64,000 bases of DNA, taken from Cucumis sativus. Taxonomy: Eukaryota; Streptophyta; Magnoliopsida; Cucurbitales; Cucurbitaceae. Under the pieces are notes generated by a model. That model was not told the origin of the DNA. It did not search any database and was given only the letters and a program-made list of their open reading frames with translations. Made by a program: the position numbers and the translations under genes. Location: assembly GCF_000004075.3 (NCBI RefSeq), contig NC_026658.2, positions 2,170,001 through 2,234,000 on the forward strand, in the 5' to 3' direction. How positions within the stretch are numbered: the stretch's first letter is position 1; every line of letters starts with the position of its first letter. This document shows, piece by piece, positions 45,929 through 58,800 of the stretch.

Positions 45929-48900
45929 CTAAAAACTGACAGTATCTCTCAATCCATCCCCATGGCTTCGTAGTTTTTTACGACGAGATCGTGGGAACAA
46001 GAGTTGCTGAATCTGCTTCTCTGCTGCAGCTTCTGACGTTGCCTACAATGTCAACATAGAAAATGGATAATATACTCAACTAACTAAAAGATAAAACATC
46101 CCTGAAGGAAGTTGCCATTAGAAAAACTTTATACAAACGAGAAATCCCCCTATAGACTGTGAATTGAAGGTGAGGTGGCTTACCCTGATTTTAAAGGGAA
46201 ATCGAAAAGTCCGTACTTCCGTCCCAACACATACTCTCACATCCATGCCAAGACTATCAACTCCGATCAAAATAGCATCCTGAAAAACATATATCACACA
46301 GTATCATATCTGCAGAAGTCTAACAAGGCAACTATCTTCTAGTCATGTTTTCTAAAACAGGTAAAATGGCTAAAACTAAATCACTAACGAATAAGTGAGA
46401 GGTAGTAAATAGCAAGATCTGATTACTCACAGTAGGCCAATGAACACAAATTTAAACTGTGATCAACTTAGATGGGAAGGTCTTGTAAGTCCTTTTGGGT
46501 TGCGGAGGGGACACCTTTTCCCCATCGCCCTTCAGGTTGCAAACCTATTCTTATTGAAATGAAGTGATTGTCATTTCTTATCCCCCACTCTCATCCCGCC
46601 CCCTACTAAAAACGCTGAGTGAGTTTATATTATCGAAGATAGTGCAACCCCATACCTTGGTCTGGCAGTCATTATCAGTCAGATCAATGAAAGGTAAGAA
46701 ACCTAAAAGAAATAAGTTCGAACTATAATGTTTGCCTACTTGAGTTTTTTATCCTACGAGTTCTCTAGCCAAATGTGGTAAGGTCAAAGAGTTATCCCAT
46801 TAGATTAGTCTAAGTGCGTGTGCTATTTAATTATCTCTAAGTTTCCTTAATAGACCATCCTGAAAATTTCTTGTTGCCTTACTTATCAACACTATTCCAG
46901 ATTGAAAACGCATTGGCGAGTGACTTGACAAGAGTTTTTTAAGTCCTTCAATCCTTAAAAAGTTCAATACATCTCTTGAATCCAGGAATCTACCTGAAAA
47001 ACACCGAATGTTTATCACTTTTGTCCTTCATAAATCAGTCATTTAAAGTTGTCTTTTAGTCTTTGTTTTAGCCAATTAGGTTTAGAGTGATAAAAGCTTT
47101 TTTTCTTCCATTGTTGACAGATTTGGAAAATGAATGAATTGAGTGGATATACATTAAACTAAGTTTTTAAAAACATTTAGATGCAACAATCCATTTGCTT
47201 TTCATTGGGTATAAAAATGATATATAATCAGCCCATTTGCTGGTGAATAAGTTGTCGTATTATCAATGAAAATTAGAAGAAAAAAAATCTGTTGCAAACA
47301 TAATGACAAAAAATAATGAAAAAGAATTACCTCAACATGAAGACCCCTCTTTTTGCAAAGAGCTTTAAGGGCAATATTGCACTTAATACCCTTCTCATTA
47401 AAACGCTCTAGAATTTCCGCAGTAGAGTGCAAAAGAATATCAGGTTCAGCATCTTGAAAATCTTGCAAACTAACTTCAGACTGCAAAAACCCATTAAAAA
47501 ATAGCAAGTCTAAGTTTCCAATGCCAAATCTACCTTCCATTTTGTGGTTCTTTCTTTATTAAACTTCTCTTTAATATGCCACTATATGATATGATAAATA
47601 GCCATTACATTCATTCTTGTCATTGTAATCTTACTGAACCTACGACAGATCAATAGATACTAATATATGAGACCAAATTACAACAACCATCACTGTTGGT
47701 AAAAGGAAATCATGTACACACCTGAACTCCATACACAGAGAAGAGCTCAATTCTCATTATCTCCAACCTGTAGAGAGTGGATCTTTGACTGCTTCTATCA
47801 ATTTTGGACTCCAAGTTTGAGGTTTCGCCTTCTAAACCTGAGATTAAAGATGAGATGACTAGGAGGAACTTCATCAACAATAAGCCTATTGTGCTTAGAA
47901 GCTAGAACGTGGAAATATATATTCTAAAACACAGGTAATGAATCAGTACAAAAAGGAAAATAAAAACCGTGCAAATGGGAACCTTCTAGTACTTTTCATA
48001 AATCAAACCCTGATTCAAAAAGACAAGAGATTTTGGGTATGTTATTGTAAAGCAAGGATTCGTGAATAGAACATACATCTAGAACTAATAATTGCGGTAT
48101 TCCTTCTGTTAAAATATATTCTTACATATATACAAAAAAGAGATAATATGGAGGCCAAAAAAAACTTTTCCCTTGGATGTGGTGGAAGGAGTTGAAGAAC
48201 AATTTTTAAATCACACCAAAAAGGAATATATTCATGTCAGACAAATAAAGGTAATGAGATTGGCCAAATGCTTTCTGAACAATCAATACAGGTAATTACT
48301 TCAACCATTCAACCGAATGGTTCGGAAACAGACCCATATTTTTTATTCTATTTCCACTTTACATCATAATGAGGAAGTTACCTTTCCATTCTGTGTTGTA
48401 GCCTTCACTTTCTTCGAAGTAAAATAATCTTCTTATATAAGATTCTTCATCAGCATATGCAGGTCTGAGACATCCCAATATGGAAACCCCATTGGAAGGA
48501 TGCTTCATGTTTCTGTCATATTCCATATTGATAACCTATAGGTAACAAACATTTAATAAAGAGTTAATTGAACTTTCCTAGTTCTAACAAAATTGTTACA
48601 TCTTCAGTTACTGGGAGCAAGGTGTGATGTTAAGAAGAGATTTAAGTTAATATAATAAAGGTAAAATAAACTAAGAACTAAGATATTTACAACAATATAA
48701 ATGTATAGACTTGTGCTACATTGAAAAGTTTTTTTCCTTTAAAAACAACAAAAAACAAAAATAACAAAAACAAAAACAAAGAATCGGTGGCAATCACCTT
48801 TTTCAAGCACTTAGCAAAATATACAGGATGAACCATGCTAGAAACATCAGGAACTCCCCAGTCAACTGGAATATTGGCTAAATCAGCTTCCACTACCTAT

Positions 48901-51900
48901 AAGACCAATAGAAATGTGGGAACAATAACTCCAGAGTAAGAATATACATGAACAGGAAATGGAAAATCAGAAAACTATGAACTGAAACCAGCAACTAGAT
49001 GCTTACCTCAATATAATCATAATCAAAAGGAGCAACATCACCATAGCCACTATCTACATCACTATAATCTCCAACTATCCTCCTACTCTCATACATTTGC
49101 ATGTCCATTCCAATCAAGGCATTCTGCGAGTGAAGAGGTCACATAATACCATAATCTCACTGTCATATGACATATTGGGTAAGAGAGTGAAAAAGAAAAG
49201 AGTAGAGAAATTTTAGGAGATCTAAAAAAATAAATGGAAAAAAGGAGGTTTAGAAAAAAGCAATGAAACATGTAGATCTGAAAGATTTAACTTAAATCTT
49301 TATTTATTAAACACATTTCAATAATAAATCTAAAACGTGTAGATCCTTACCACAGGGTTGTGTGCTCGCCGATCTTCTAACATGTTCACACTATCAAAAA
49401 TTTCAAAATACAAATCTGAACAGAACAAAATATTACCAAGTTTGATTCAGTCACTAAGCTATAGAGCTTATTCATACAAATAAAAATTATTAAAAGGAGC
49501 AAATCAATGGTATAGTGAAAAGAAAGGAAAAAAAAACCTCCATAATCGTCAGTGACATATTGAAACTCATCCCACGATACTTGTTCATGTGGTTCACTGT
49601 GCACAGTTCCAGGAAATAACAGCAGAGCATTGCTATTGACCTAATTGAGTAAAAGAAAAGGGAAAGAAAAAGAAGACAGGGTCATGAGGTGAAAACACGC
49701 TTGATTCTACCTTAATGATATCACCGCATTGTACAACAATTTTCATTAGCCACATTTCAGTTTGCTTCTATTTTATACAAAAACTTAAAAACGATCAAGA
49801 GAAAACATATAGTGCATCAATCCAAACCTCCACGGCAGTCCTTGCTACTTCTGCAGCAGTGAGTTCTGTATTCCGTACACTTTTGCAAACTTTTAGATCT
49901 TCAAGGGGATGATAACCTTTGTTAGTTAAATAACTTGAAGAATCTGGAACTGAATCTGGGTAATCAGCAGCGACTGAAACTTTTGACAAGCAAAGGTCAC
50001 GTCCCTTAGACAACCAATGAAATTCTGTTGATCCAAATTTTTTATTTCTGCCACTAAAATAACCATGGAAACAAACATTCAATTCATGAACTTGAAATGA
50101 TAAGTTAAAGTCATAATGTCAAAAGACCCTCGTATTAATAAAAAGCTGCGACTATTCATATGATTTGGCTTCAGTATTTTTCTCTAGTATTATATTAACC
50201 TCCACATTCAAAGAAGTCTTAAGCAAATGAGAGAACCATGCACCAACATTTTAAAATATAATTCTACCACAGAGTCTAAATTGATCACTTGTGAAATTTT
50301 AGAGTTTTAATTTATATCATTATTCATGTAGAGTTTTAAGTGATAAGACCCAAAGTTTAGGAAAATAAACATAAACTAGGTAGGAATCATCAGAAGCGTG
50401 GGGTTTTCCCCAAAAAAGATTAGCCACTAATTATCTCTGAGTCACCCCATCGATACTGCCACAACTCTTTCCTAGAGAATGGTTAGAACTTCAGGATATT
50501 GTTCAATTCGATGTTCATCCAAGTGCATAATTTACAGTCTCTTTGAAACCAAATAGAATTGAAATTGATACAGGCAAAGTAAAACATTCCTCTTAAACTC
50601 AATTACATAAGTTCATTCTGTAAATTGTAACTCTTGAAATTATGTTTGTCTCTAAACCAAAAGAAATGAAGTGCCATTCTCAGTCACTATTTATGGTTAC
50701 CATGGATGAGCTGACCATAAAAACTAGTCTTTACAGTATAACTTCACTTTTTGAGGATAGTTATTATTATTATTTTTTAAAACGAAGACAAGCCTCTTAA
50801 TTTATTATTAATAAAGGGGACTTAAGCTCAAGATACAAAAGTGTTATACTAAGAGCAAGAGAAAAGAGAAAAATTCAGTCTACAGCTACAACAAAAAGCT
50901 AAAAAACAAATGCCAAATTGAAGAGATCAAGCTAAACAGAACCATAACCGTAGAATCTAAATACAAAGCATAATGAAAAATTTCTCTCATAAAGAACCCA
51001 TTCGAAACTAAAAACTTGCCACTATTTCAGCATCGGCGTGAAGGCTTTACTTGCCACCCACATGAGGAAAATCCAAGAAAGACTGAAGTTGGAATAACAT
51101 CGAGGAGGAATTGAGGATGGTTATTATCTAATGTGAACAGCCTGGATAGTTAACTAAACAAAGAAGAATAAACAATGTTTACATAGTTTTTGGGTATCCT
51201 AATGAGTAATAACGTTATTCTCCATCATTATTATCTTCCAAGCAATCGAAATTTTTTTGGTGCAAGTATAAGACAAACAGCACCGAAACAATGAAAGGAA
51301 TTGCATTCGTGCCTGAATACAAACAGATTGACAACGAGCTATAGTGGATCATAAACTCACCAAACGTCAAAAGAAGATCTATTCCAACTGCTTGTGAATG
51401 CGTACGATTTCGAGCAAGGAGCCCCTTCTGTATGACATTAAAAAAGCGGGAAGAGGAAGTGAGGAACAAAACTCAAACCAAATGCTACAAAATGAAGAAT
51501 TTGATCAAAATGCCCCAATCACGAGGCAATGTCAAAAGAACAAAGCGACTTCCAGATGACAATTCTTTTTTGGTGTAAAGAAAAGATTTCTTTGATAAAT
51601 GAATTCAGGGGAAAATCTCAAACACCTAAAGGTGGTTACAAAATTCGTACAACAAAGACCTTGAAATTGAAACTATAATAAATTGTCATGAAATAGAGAT
51701 GCCAATTCACATTAATTTCTTCTCATTCCATGAATTTATATTTTCTTTGATAAAATGCAATGCCCCAATGAATAGTTCACACGAGGTGATGGTTGACAAA
51801 AATGGAAATCCCTAGGTAGACAAGCAAGAGCCTCTAAAGCTCAAAAAGCCTAAACTCAGAGGAAAAACCAGATTTCCCTGACAAACACATAGCACGAATT

Positions 51901-52172
51901 CATCAGTTGTTCATCTTTCTCGATCCAAACAAACAAAAACCCACATCAAACAAAATCAATTCATAACTGGGTTATCAAAAACAACTCAAAAGTCGATGAT
52001 CGATGACCCACCCTTAAAAAAAACAATCAATTCGTCAAGGAAAACGAAATGGGTATTTCACAAATTCCCAATTCGTCATAATCGATGATCTCACATGCAA
52101 AGAAAACATAAAAAAAAGAGGCGAATAATCGCAGTTACCAAAGGTAAGTGAAGAAGCTACAGCAATTGCCAT
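45929..52172 (-). CDS. Plastid-type protein of the At3g49140 family, DUF2470-like C-terminus
   Basis: Twelve exons on the minus strand give 446 residues: 52172-52139, 51427-51361, 50053-49828, 49640-49538, 49415-49351, 49123-49007, 48896-48798, 48535-48382, 47837-47722, 47480-47331, 46279-46184 and 46042-45929, all in phase. The N-terminus (MAIAVASSLTFEGAPCSKSY...) is Ser-rich and short of acidic residues, like a chloroplast transit peptide. Next come GYHPLEDLKV, an AEVARTAVEVNSNALLLFPGTVH strand region and an acidic middle. The end (about 340-440) has EILERFNEKGIKCNIAL, LIGVDSLGMDVRV and RFPFKIRATSEAAAEKQI, a pattern like the DUF2470 domain of HugZ/haem-utilisation flavin-type proteins. I recall the plant family as uncharacterised At3g49140-like. 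Biochemical role unknown. Confidence 0.82.
46460..46610 (+). mobile_element. Possible LINE 3'-end fragment in an intron of the At3g49140-like gene
   Basis: A GC-richer strip GGTTGCGGAGGGGACACC...CGCCCTTCAGGTTGC followed by TTATTGAAATGAAGTGATTG resembles the 3' tails of plant LINEs. It lies in the 1051 bp intron 46280-47330, in the opposite orientation to the gene. Ends are not defined. Confidence 0.3.
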
Positions 52173-52806
52173 GAGTGAGAGAGAGAGAGAGAGAGAGAAA
52201 TCAAAATCGAATTTGGGTGTGATGGGTATCGGCTTCTACGAGTAGATCGCAGCAGAATTTGGCCATAAAGACGATTCAAACGTCAGCTAAAAGGGAAAGA
52301 TGCCGCAAGTCCCAACGTGCTCAGAAATCTCAGTTTAATAAATGTACAAAATAACAAATTGGTCCAACAATATTCAATTCTGTTTATATATATATTACCT
52401 ACAAAGGATAACGTGATTGTGAAGTGGAAGGCATAAGATAAGACACACACCACATACTTGTATGCTCAACCTCGTACACAAGGTCACGCCATGCCATCAC
52501 AAACCAAATTTCTGTGAAATGTGAATTTGTGGCACTTTCAACCAAAAACTAATAATTTTTTCCACATATGTGAAAGAAAAAATAATACATTTAAATCAAA
52601 TTATCTTTCTTAAAATTTCTTTTATTTTGAATTTAATTGTTATATTGGCAGCATATGATAGATGGTATATTTTCCCAATTGGTAAAAGTAAATAATCTAA
52701 CCTAAGTAGGTTAGAAGATGATAAGAAGTAATTAATGAATGGGTGTATTGATTGATATTTGTTGTATTTCCATTTCTTTAATCCAACTTCAACTGAAAAT
52801 CTAGCG
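52173..52806. promoter_or_regulatory. Shared upstream region of two head-to-head plastid-type genes
   Basis: 634 bp separate the start codons of the minus-strand At3g49140-like gene (52172) and the plus-strand lyase (52807). A GA run at about 52177-52199 lies in the leader of the minus-strand gene (CT-rich on its mRNA strand). TATATATATAT at about 52386-52396 could serve either direction. Coregulation is inference only. Confidence 0.5.
52177..52199. repeat. GA microsatellite in a 5' leader
   Basis: About eleven GA units immediately upstream of the ATG at 52172, which give CU repeats in the mRNA leader of the At3g49140-like gene. Confidence 0.8.
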
Positions 52807-55800
52807 ATGAAGCTCCCAGTGGCGAGTAAGGATGGCTCTCTCACACTTCCACTCTCACACACCGCATCTCTCCGCCTCCAGCTGCCGTCTCTGCCACCGC
52901 ATTCAATTCCTCGATCTCTCTCATGGCGCCCTTCCGTCAAAGGGAACATCTCTCTCTCCAACAATCCATACCACAAGCCGCTCTCCCGAGTCATGGCGAT
53001 GTCAGCTAGAATCAACGATGAATCTGTGGTTGAATCTCCAGCAAAGGCTCTCCGGAGGATTCTGGAGATGCCTGGCGTCCATCAAGGTCCCGCTTGTTTC
53101 GATGCTCTAAGTGCTAAGCTAGTCGAGAGAGCTGGATTTCTCTACTGCTTTACCAGTGGTTAGTTTATCTCTTGAACGTTCTTTTTTTCTTTTTTCTAAT
53201 CAATTGAAGTTTATGAGAGTTATTTTTTAGTTGAATTTGTATGAAGAAGAATTCCTCTATCTGGATTTCAAGTATGGATTGTTATTTAAGGATTTGATAT
53301 AGACATGCAAGGTAAGGTAGTGTGACGTTGAGTTGGACTTTCCTACAGGATTTTCTATATCAGCTGCTCGATTGGCGTTGCCAGATACAGGTTACATGTC
53401 ATATGGTGAAATGTTGGATCAAGGGCAACTGATCACTCAATCAGTGTCAATTCCTGTCATTGGAGATGGTGATAATGGATATGGCAATGCAATGAATGTG
53501 AAGAGGACTGTTAAAGGATATATTCGAGCAGGATTTGCGGGGATCATACTAGAAGATCAGGTTCTTTTATAGCAATTTTAAATGTTCTGCTCTGCATGTA
53601 CACTAAAAGTAACTATATTTTATTTATCTATATAAAAATCTGGTTTCTGATAAGAAAATTGTTCTGTCCGAGTTTGCTGACATCAGGTGAATTTGTAGTT
53701 TATCTTGCTAACTTTCATCTCCCCTTTCTTTTTGTTTGTCCTTTTGATCCAGGAGGGATTGGAACTAGATCCAATCAATATATTTTCTTTTGAAACGGAA
53801 ATGGAGCTTTTTATTCATTGACAAAATGAAAAGGTGATTAATGCTGAAAGTATAAGGAAACCAAACTAAATTACCAAAAATACCAAAAGGTAAACAAGGG
53901 AAAGAAAAGGATTAAACAAGAGAAATAAAATCAATTTAGATCAAGTGGGAAGAGGCTTGAACTTGAGTTGAAATAAAGGGAGCAATCCAAGGAAGCTACT
54001 TATCCTGTAAAAATCGTTGAACATTTTCATACGAAAGCTGTAACATAAAAACTTTACTCAACAAGGAATGAAACTTTTCATTAGGGAAATAAAAAGTGAT
54101 CATTGTTCAAGGTGTAAGCTTTTGAGGTTAGGAGGGGAACATGAATGAACCGATATCACATCTGAATGAGAGGAGTCCTAAGGACATGAAAGTTAGGTTA
54201 TGAATAACTTAAAAAGAATCCAAAGTTTCTACATATACCAACAAGGTGCACCATCCTTTTTGGTTACTCGATCATTGGAACTCTAAAATTAAGCGTATTT
54301 AGCTTGGAACAATCCTATGTTGGGTGACCTTCTGAAATTTTTCTAGGATCCATGAGGACAAAGCAGCTGAAAGGACTCGTGTTGGTTTATGGGGACAACT
54401 TGCAATCTAATAAGCCTTTAAGACAAGTAAGAATGATGCTATCAGATCGTAGGAGATGCAGGCGAGTGTCGGGGATTCGAATTCCGAATCCTGGGCCTAG
54501 GGTGTTACACAAGGATTCGAACCCCAGAATGAGAGAAAAATCAACAAAAATAACATAAGTAGGCAACAACAATCAAAATAAAACTAATACACAATTTAGA
54601 AAATTGGAGAAGTAAACTTTAAACAATTGGACCCACATTCACATAGCAGCTGCAGAAGGGCAATGAAAAAAAAAAGATTTTGTGATTCACAGTCGTTCTA
54701 GCAGAGCCAACACCTTGTTGGGGAAGAGATTAATCCATGGGCACTTTTTTGGTGTCTATCATAGTGTTGAGGCAAGGGTGAGATAATTTCCAAAGAAAAA
54801 AGTTTGACTTTCTTAGGATAAGGGATGGTCCATAGCTTCTTGCCCAACTGTATGGATAGACTACATCATACTTAAAAAAATTGAAAAAGCTAAGGATTTC
54901 AGCTTCAATTCTTTGGAATGGACTCTCTTTTAATGCCCGTGGACCATTGGTTTTGTATACTCATAAAGAAACAATTTGAGAAAAATTTAATATTAGAGCA
55001 TCCAATCCATTTTCCTTTCAAGAAACTGTATGCTCTTGGTAAGAAAGCCAACTAGTTTATTTTGAAAGTTAAAAACTGTCCTTTTATTTTTCTTTTGATT
55101 CATGAAACCCAGAAGTACCTTTTGATCATTTTGATGCATTAACTAGCATTTTCATCCTGTAAAATATTAGCCTTTTCATCATAGAATTTGTGAGTTATCT
55201 AGGGAAAATTTATTGCTTACAAGATTTTCATGGCAAGGTATCTCCAAAAGCTTGTGGCCATACACAAGGTAGGAAAGTGGTATCGAGAGAGGAGGCTGTG
55301 TTGCGGATAAAAGCAGCTGTTGATGCTAGAAAAGAAAGTGGTTCTGACATCGTCATTGTAGCTAGAACTGATTCTCGTCAAGCAGTGTCTCTTAGTGAAT
55401 CACTGAGGAGAGCCAGGGCCTTTGCAGATGCTGGAGCTGATGTTCTTTTCATTGATGCACTAGCTTCAAAAGATGAGATGGAGGCCTTCTGTAAAATTTC
55501 ACCTAAAGTACCTAAAATGGTATCTTTTGATTTCCTTACTAGAAAATACAAATCAAGCAATATGCCCTTTGACTCTCATATAGAAAATTTTTGTTGCATG
55601 AATGATTAACGTAAAAGATTTTCCTTTTAACTGTTTCTATTGCAAAGTCTTCAAGTGAAATATGGGAATTACTATACGAATATCAAGTGCATGGCCATGC
55701 TGTGGATATTCTTTTTATGCATTTTCATGATATTAGGCACAATTATCAAAAGATTTGGGTTTCAATTCTTCTTCTCATCATTTTTTATTTATAACCTTTG

Positions 55801-58800
55801 GTGCATGAGGGTAAAGAGATAGTAGCCTAGTTTGGATTATGTAGAGGCTCTTATATTATGATTGTCTTTTTTTTTATTGATTAGACCGTGCTTTAGAACC
55901 AAATAGAAGAGTGTGAATGGACTGAAGTTAGAAAAAAAAAAAATTTCCTTTTTTCCCTTTGTTTATGTAAGGACAGAGAACATAAAGGGGCATAAGCATG
56001 CAAATAAGAAGAAATGACATTATAAATTGAGGAAGACTGATTAAAGAAATCAAACATATACAAGGAAATTAGTTTATACGGTGAGCAATATCTCTATGAT
56101 ATAAAGGAGATGAAATCCTTTGAAAGCTGTGAGATTCCAACATAGTGTGACTAAATCACATGTTCTGGAAACAAAATGTATATTTTGTCTTATATGTGAT
56201 TCTCTATTAACTTTACATACATTTAGGATGCATAATATTCATGATATTGCAGACGGTATTTATTAATTGACTGGTATATCTCTTCTACTTTTATGTAGGC
56301 CAATATGCTTGAAGGAGGGGGAAAGACACCCATTCTTAATCCTCTTGAACTGGAGGAAATGGGATTTAAAATTGTTGCTTACCCTCTTTCCTTGGTTGGT
56401 GTATCAATTCGAGCAATGCAGGTAAGACATGTCTTCACCTACAATATGCACAAAAGCTTTGATCATAGTATTCAGAAAATTTTATAGCAAAATTTTCATT
56501 CAAGGTATGAGAAGTTACAAGAAGTTATGACACAACACAACATATGGGAGGATACGTATAGGTTTTGAGATGCATTTTCCAATTTATAGACTTGGGAATA
56601 AGTATTTGTTTCTGTAAAAAAATACTTGGATGAAGGTTAAATTATGTAGTTGTCCTCATGTATATTGAAATCCCATCAAAATATGAGGGTGTGTGTTTCT
56701 TTAAAGCGGTATGGTGTATGACCAAATCTTGAAGAAAAACTTACAAAAGTGATTTATTGATCTCAAAAGAAAAGGCTCAGCCACTTACTTATAGGCAAGG
56801 ACCATACAACCTGAATTTCACTAGAGCCAACCGGCTGTTAACAGGCAACCAGTCAGAAGACTAGTAGAACTGTAAAATTAGACTAATATTAGTTATGAGA
56901 TGCATCACAGTCCAAGAAAGCCTTGTGGAATCACATTCCTAGAGTGATATTTTGGTTAGTATGGCATTAAATAAACACCGGAATCTTTCAAGAGAAAGTA
57001 ATATCCTTGGAGGAACTAATGGAATCAGCTTTTTTTGTGGCATTTTACTGGTCTAGACCTGTTGCTACCTTAAACAAATTACAACATAAATTTCCTTCTA
57101 TTCAATTGCAGAAGTTTTTTGTAATCCCTTTGGATGTATTTTTCTTCCTTTTGTATATTTCAAGTAAATAAATAAATGAAATAATAATAATAAATTGACG
57201 AAAGAAATTTTTTTGTTATTTAATTTAATCAAAGAAATTATTTCCTATATGAAGTTATTTCTTTAATTATGAACTTTTTCCTGTTTGTTCGTTAAGAAGT
57301 CTTTAATTGCAAAATTTAAAAATGGCTTGTAGATATTTTCTGGCACAATCCTGGAATGTTATTGTTTGGAAAATTACATTTACATTTTGAGTGTAAAAGA
57401 AAATTGCATTTACCTTTTGAGTGTAAAATGACTAGACAACCTTAGAGGAAAAATCATGATGCTATAGTTCTTCCCTACATTTGGTTATTGCAGGATGCAC
57501 TGCTTGCAATTAAAGGAGGTCGATTGCCTTCTCCTGGAACCTTGCCAACTTTTGCAGAGATGAAGGAATTATTGGGCTTCAACTCTTATTACGAAGAAGA
57601 GAGGAAATATGCTTCTGCTGTTAGCCAACCTTCAATTAAAGGTTTGTAGAACTTCCAATCTGTCCAAGTAATGTGAATCCATTACACTCTTTATGGCCAT
57701 GCTAGAAGTTTCTTCTACCAGTAAAAAAATTACATTTATTATTTATTTGCTTATTTTTGATATATTCTTTCGTTCTGAAAATTCAAAAAATAAGTTATTG
57801 CTCCCCAGTCTCTTCCTCTCAACCCAAACCCTAATTGCTGCCACTTCCTTTGGTGTTGTCACTGTCCTCTGCTTAAGCTGATGGTTGAAGGCAAATTTAA
57901 TTATATATCACCAACAAAAAGAAATCATAATTGTTTTTCACGCTAAGCATCTCCTTTGGTTTGATTGATTCTAGAAGTATTTCTATAATAGATGAAATGA
58001 TACATAGATGAACTTATACAAAATGTTCCGAGAAAACTTGTAAAAGAAGAAGAAGAAAACTGCTACCAAATTAAAATAACGAATACAACAGTCCCTAGAA
58101 AAGGAAAATATAATTAAAAGCCACGAGAAGACCAACAAAAAACCAGAAACAAGGAACCAAACACCAAAGAAAAGCGAACAAAGAAACCAAAAGCAATCAG
58201 ATTTAAAAAAGGAAAAGAACAGAAAACCAACAAAGAAGATACTTGATTTGCTTGTTTACTTCACTTGAGGTAGAGTAGGACAATATTGTGACAAATCTTT
58301 AGTTTTGTTGGAAATACTAATGAGTTTCTCATATTTTTTCAATAGTGTGATTATACTTGTCAAAGATTTTCTTTTCTTTTATGGCCTAATCTTCTTTGTA
58401 CCCAACATAAATTATTGTAGTAGTTTTTTGGTTCTACTGTCATTTCATGTAAATTAAGGTTATTTTGTCAGTGGACAGTAGCATAACTAGTCTTCAACGG
58501 AGAGTTGAAGATGATAAAGAGAAGGGTCAAGGTTCTCAAGGTCCAGCTGTCGAAGTGATTACTCCTGAGATATACAGAAGCTATGATGATGATGGATCAA
58601 GAGGTCCCTTCTCTGGTATCTGGTCCCGGAGATTGAGAGTCAAAATAACCGGAAGAGATGGATTTGAGAGGCTTGATGTTAGAATTCCTGTAAGTATTGA
58701 ATATAAAATTTCATTTTCAGTGTCTTGTTTAAGATTGTGTTTGTAGAATAAATGTGTCCGTATCATATTAAAAAACAATAACAGCAATAACTAAAGCACC

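Noticed and set aside
52596-53015. Minus-strand frame overlapping lyase exon 1
   Set aside because: Shadow of the real plus-strand exon.
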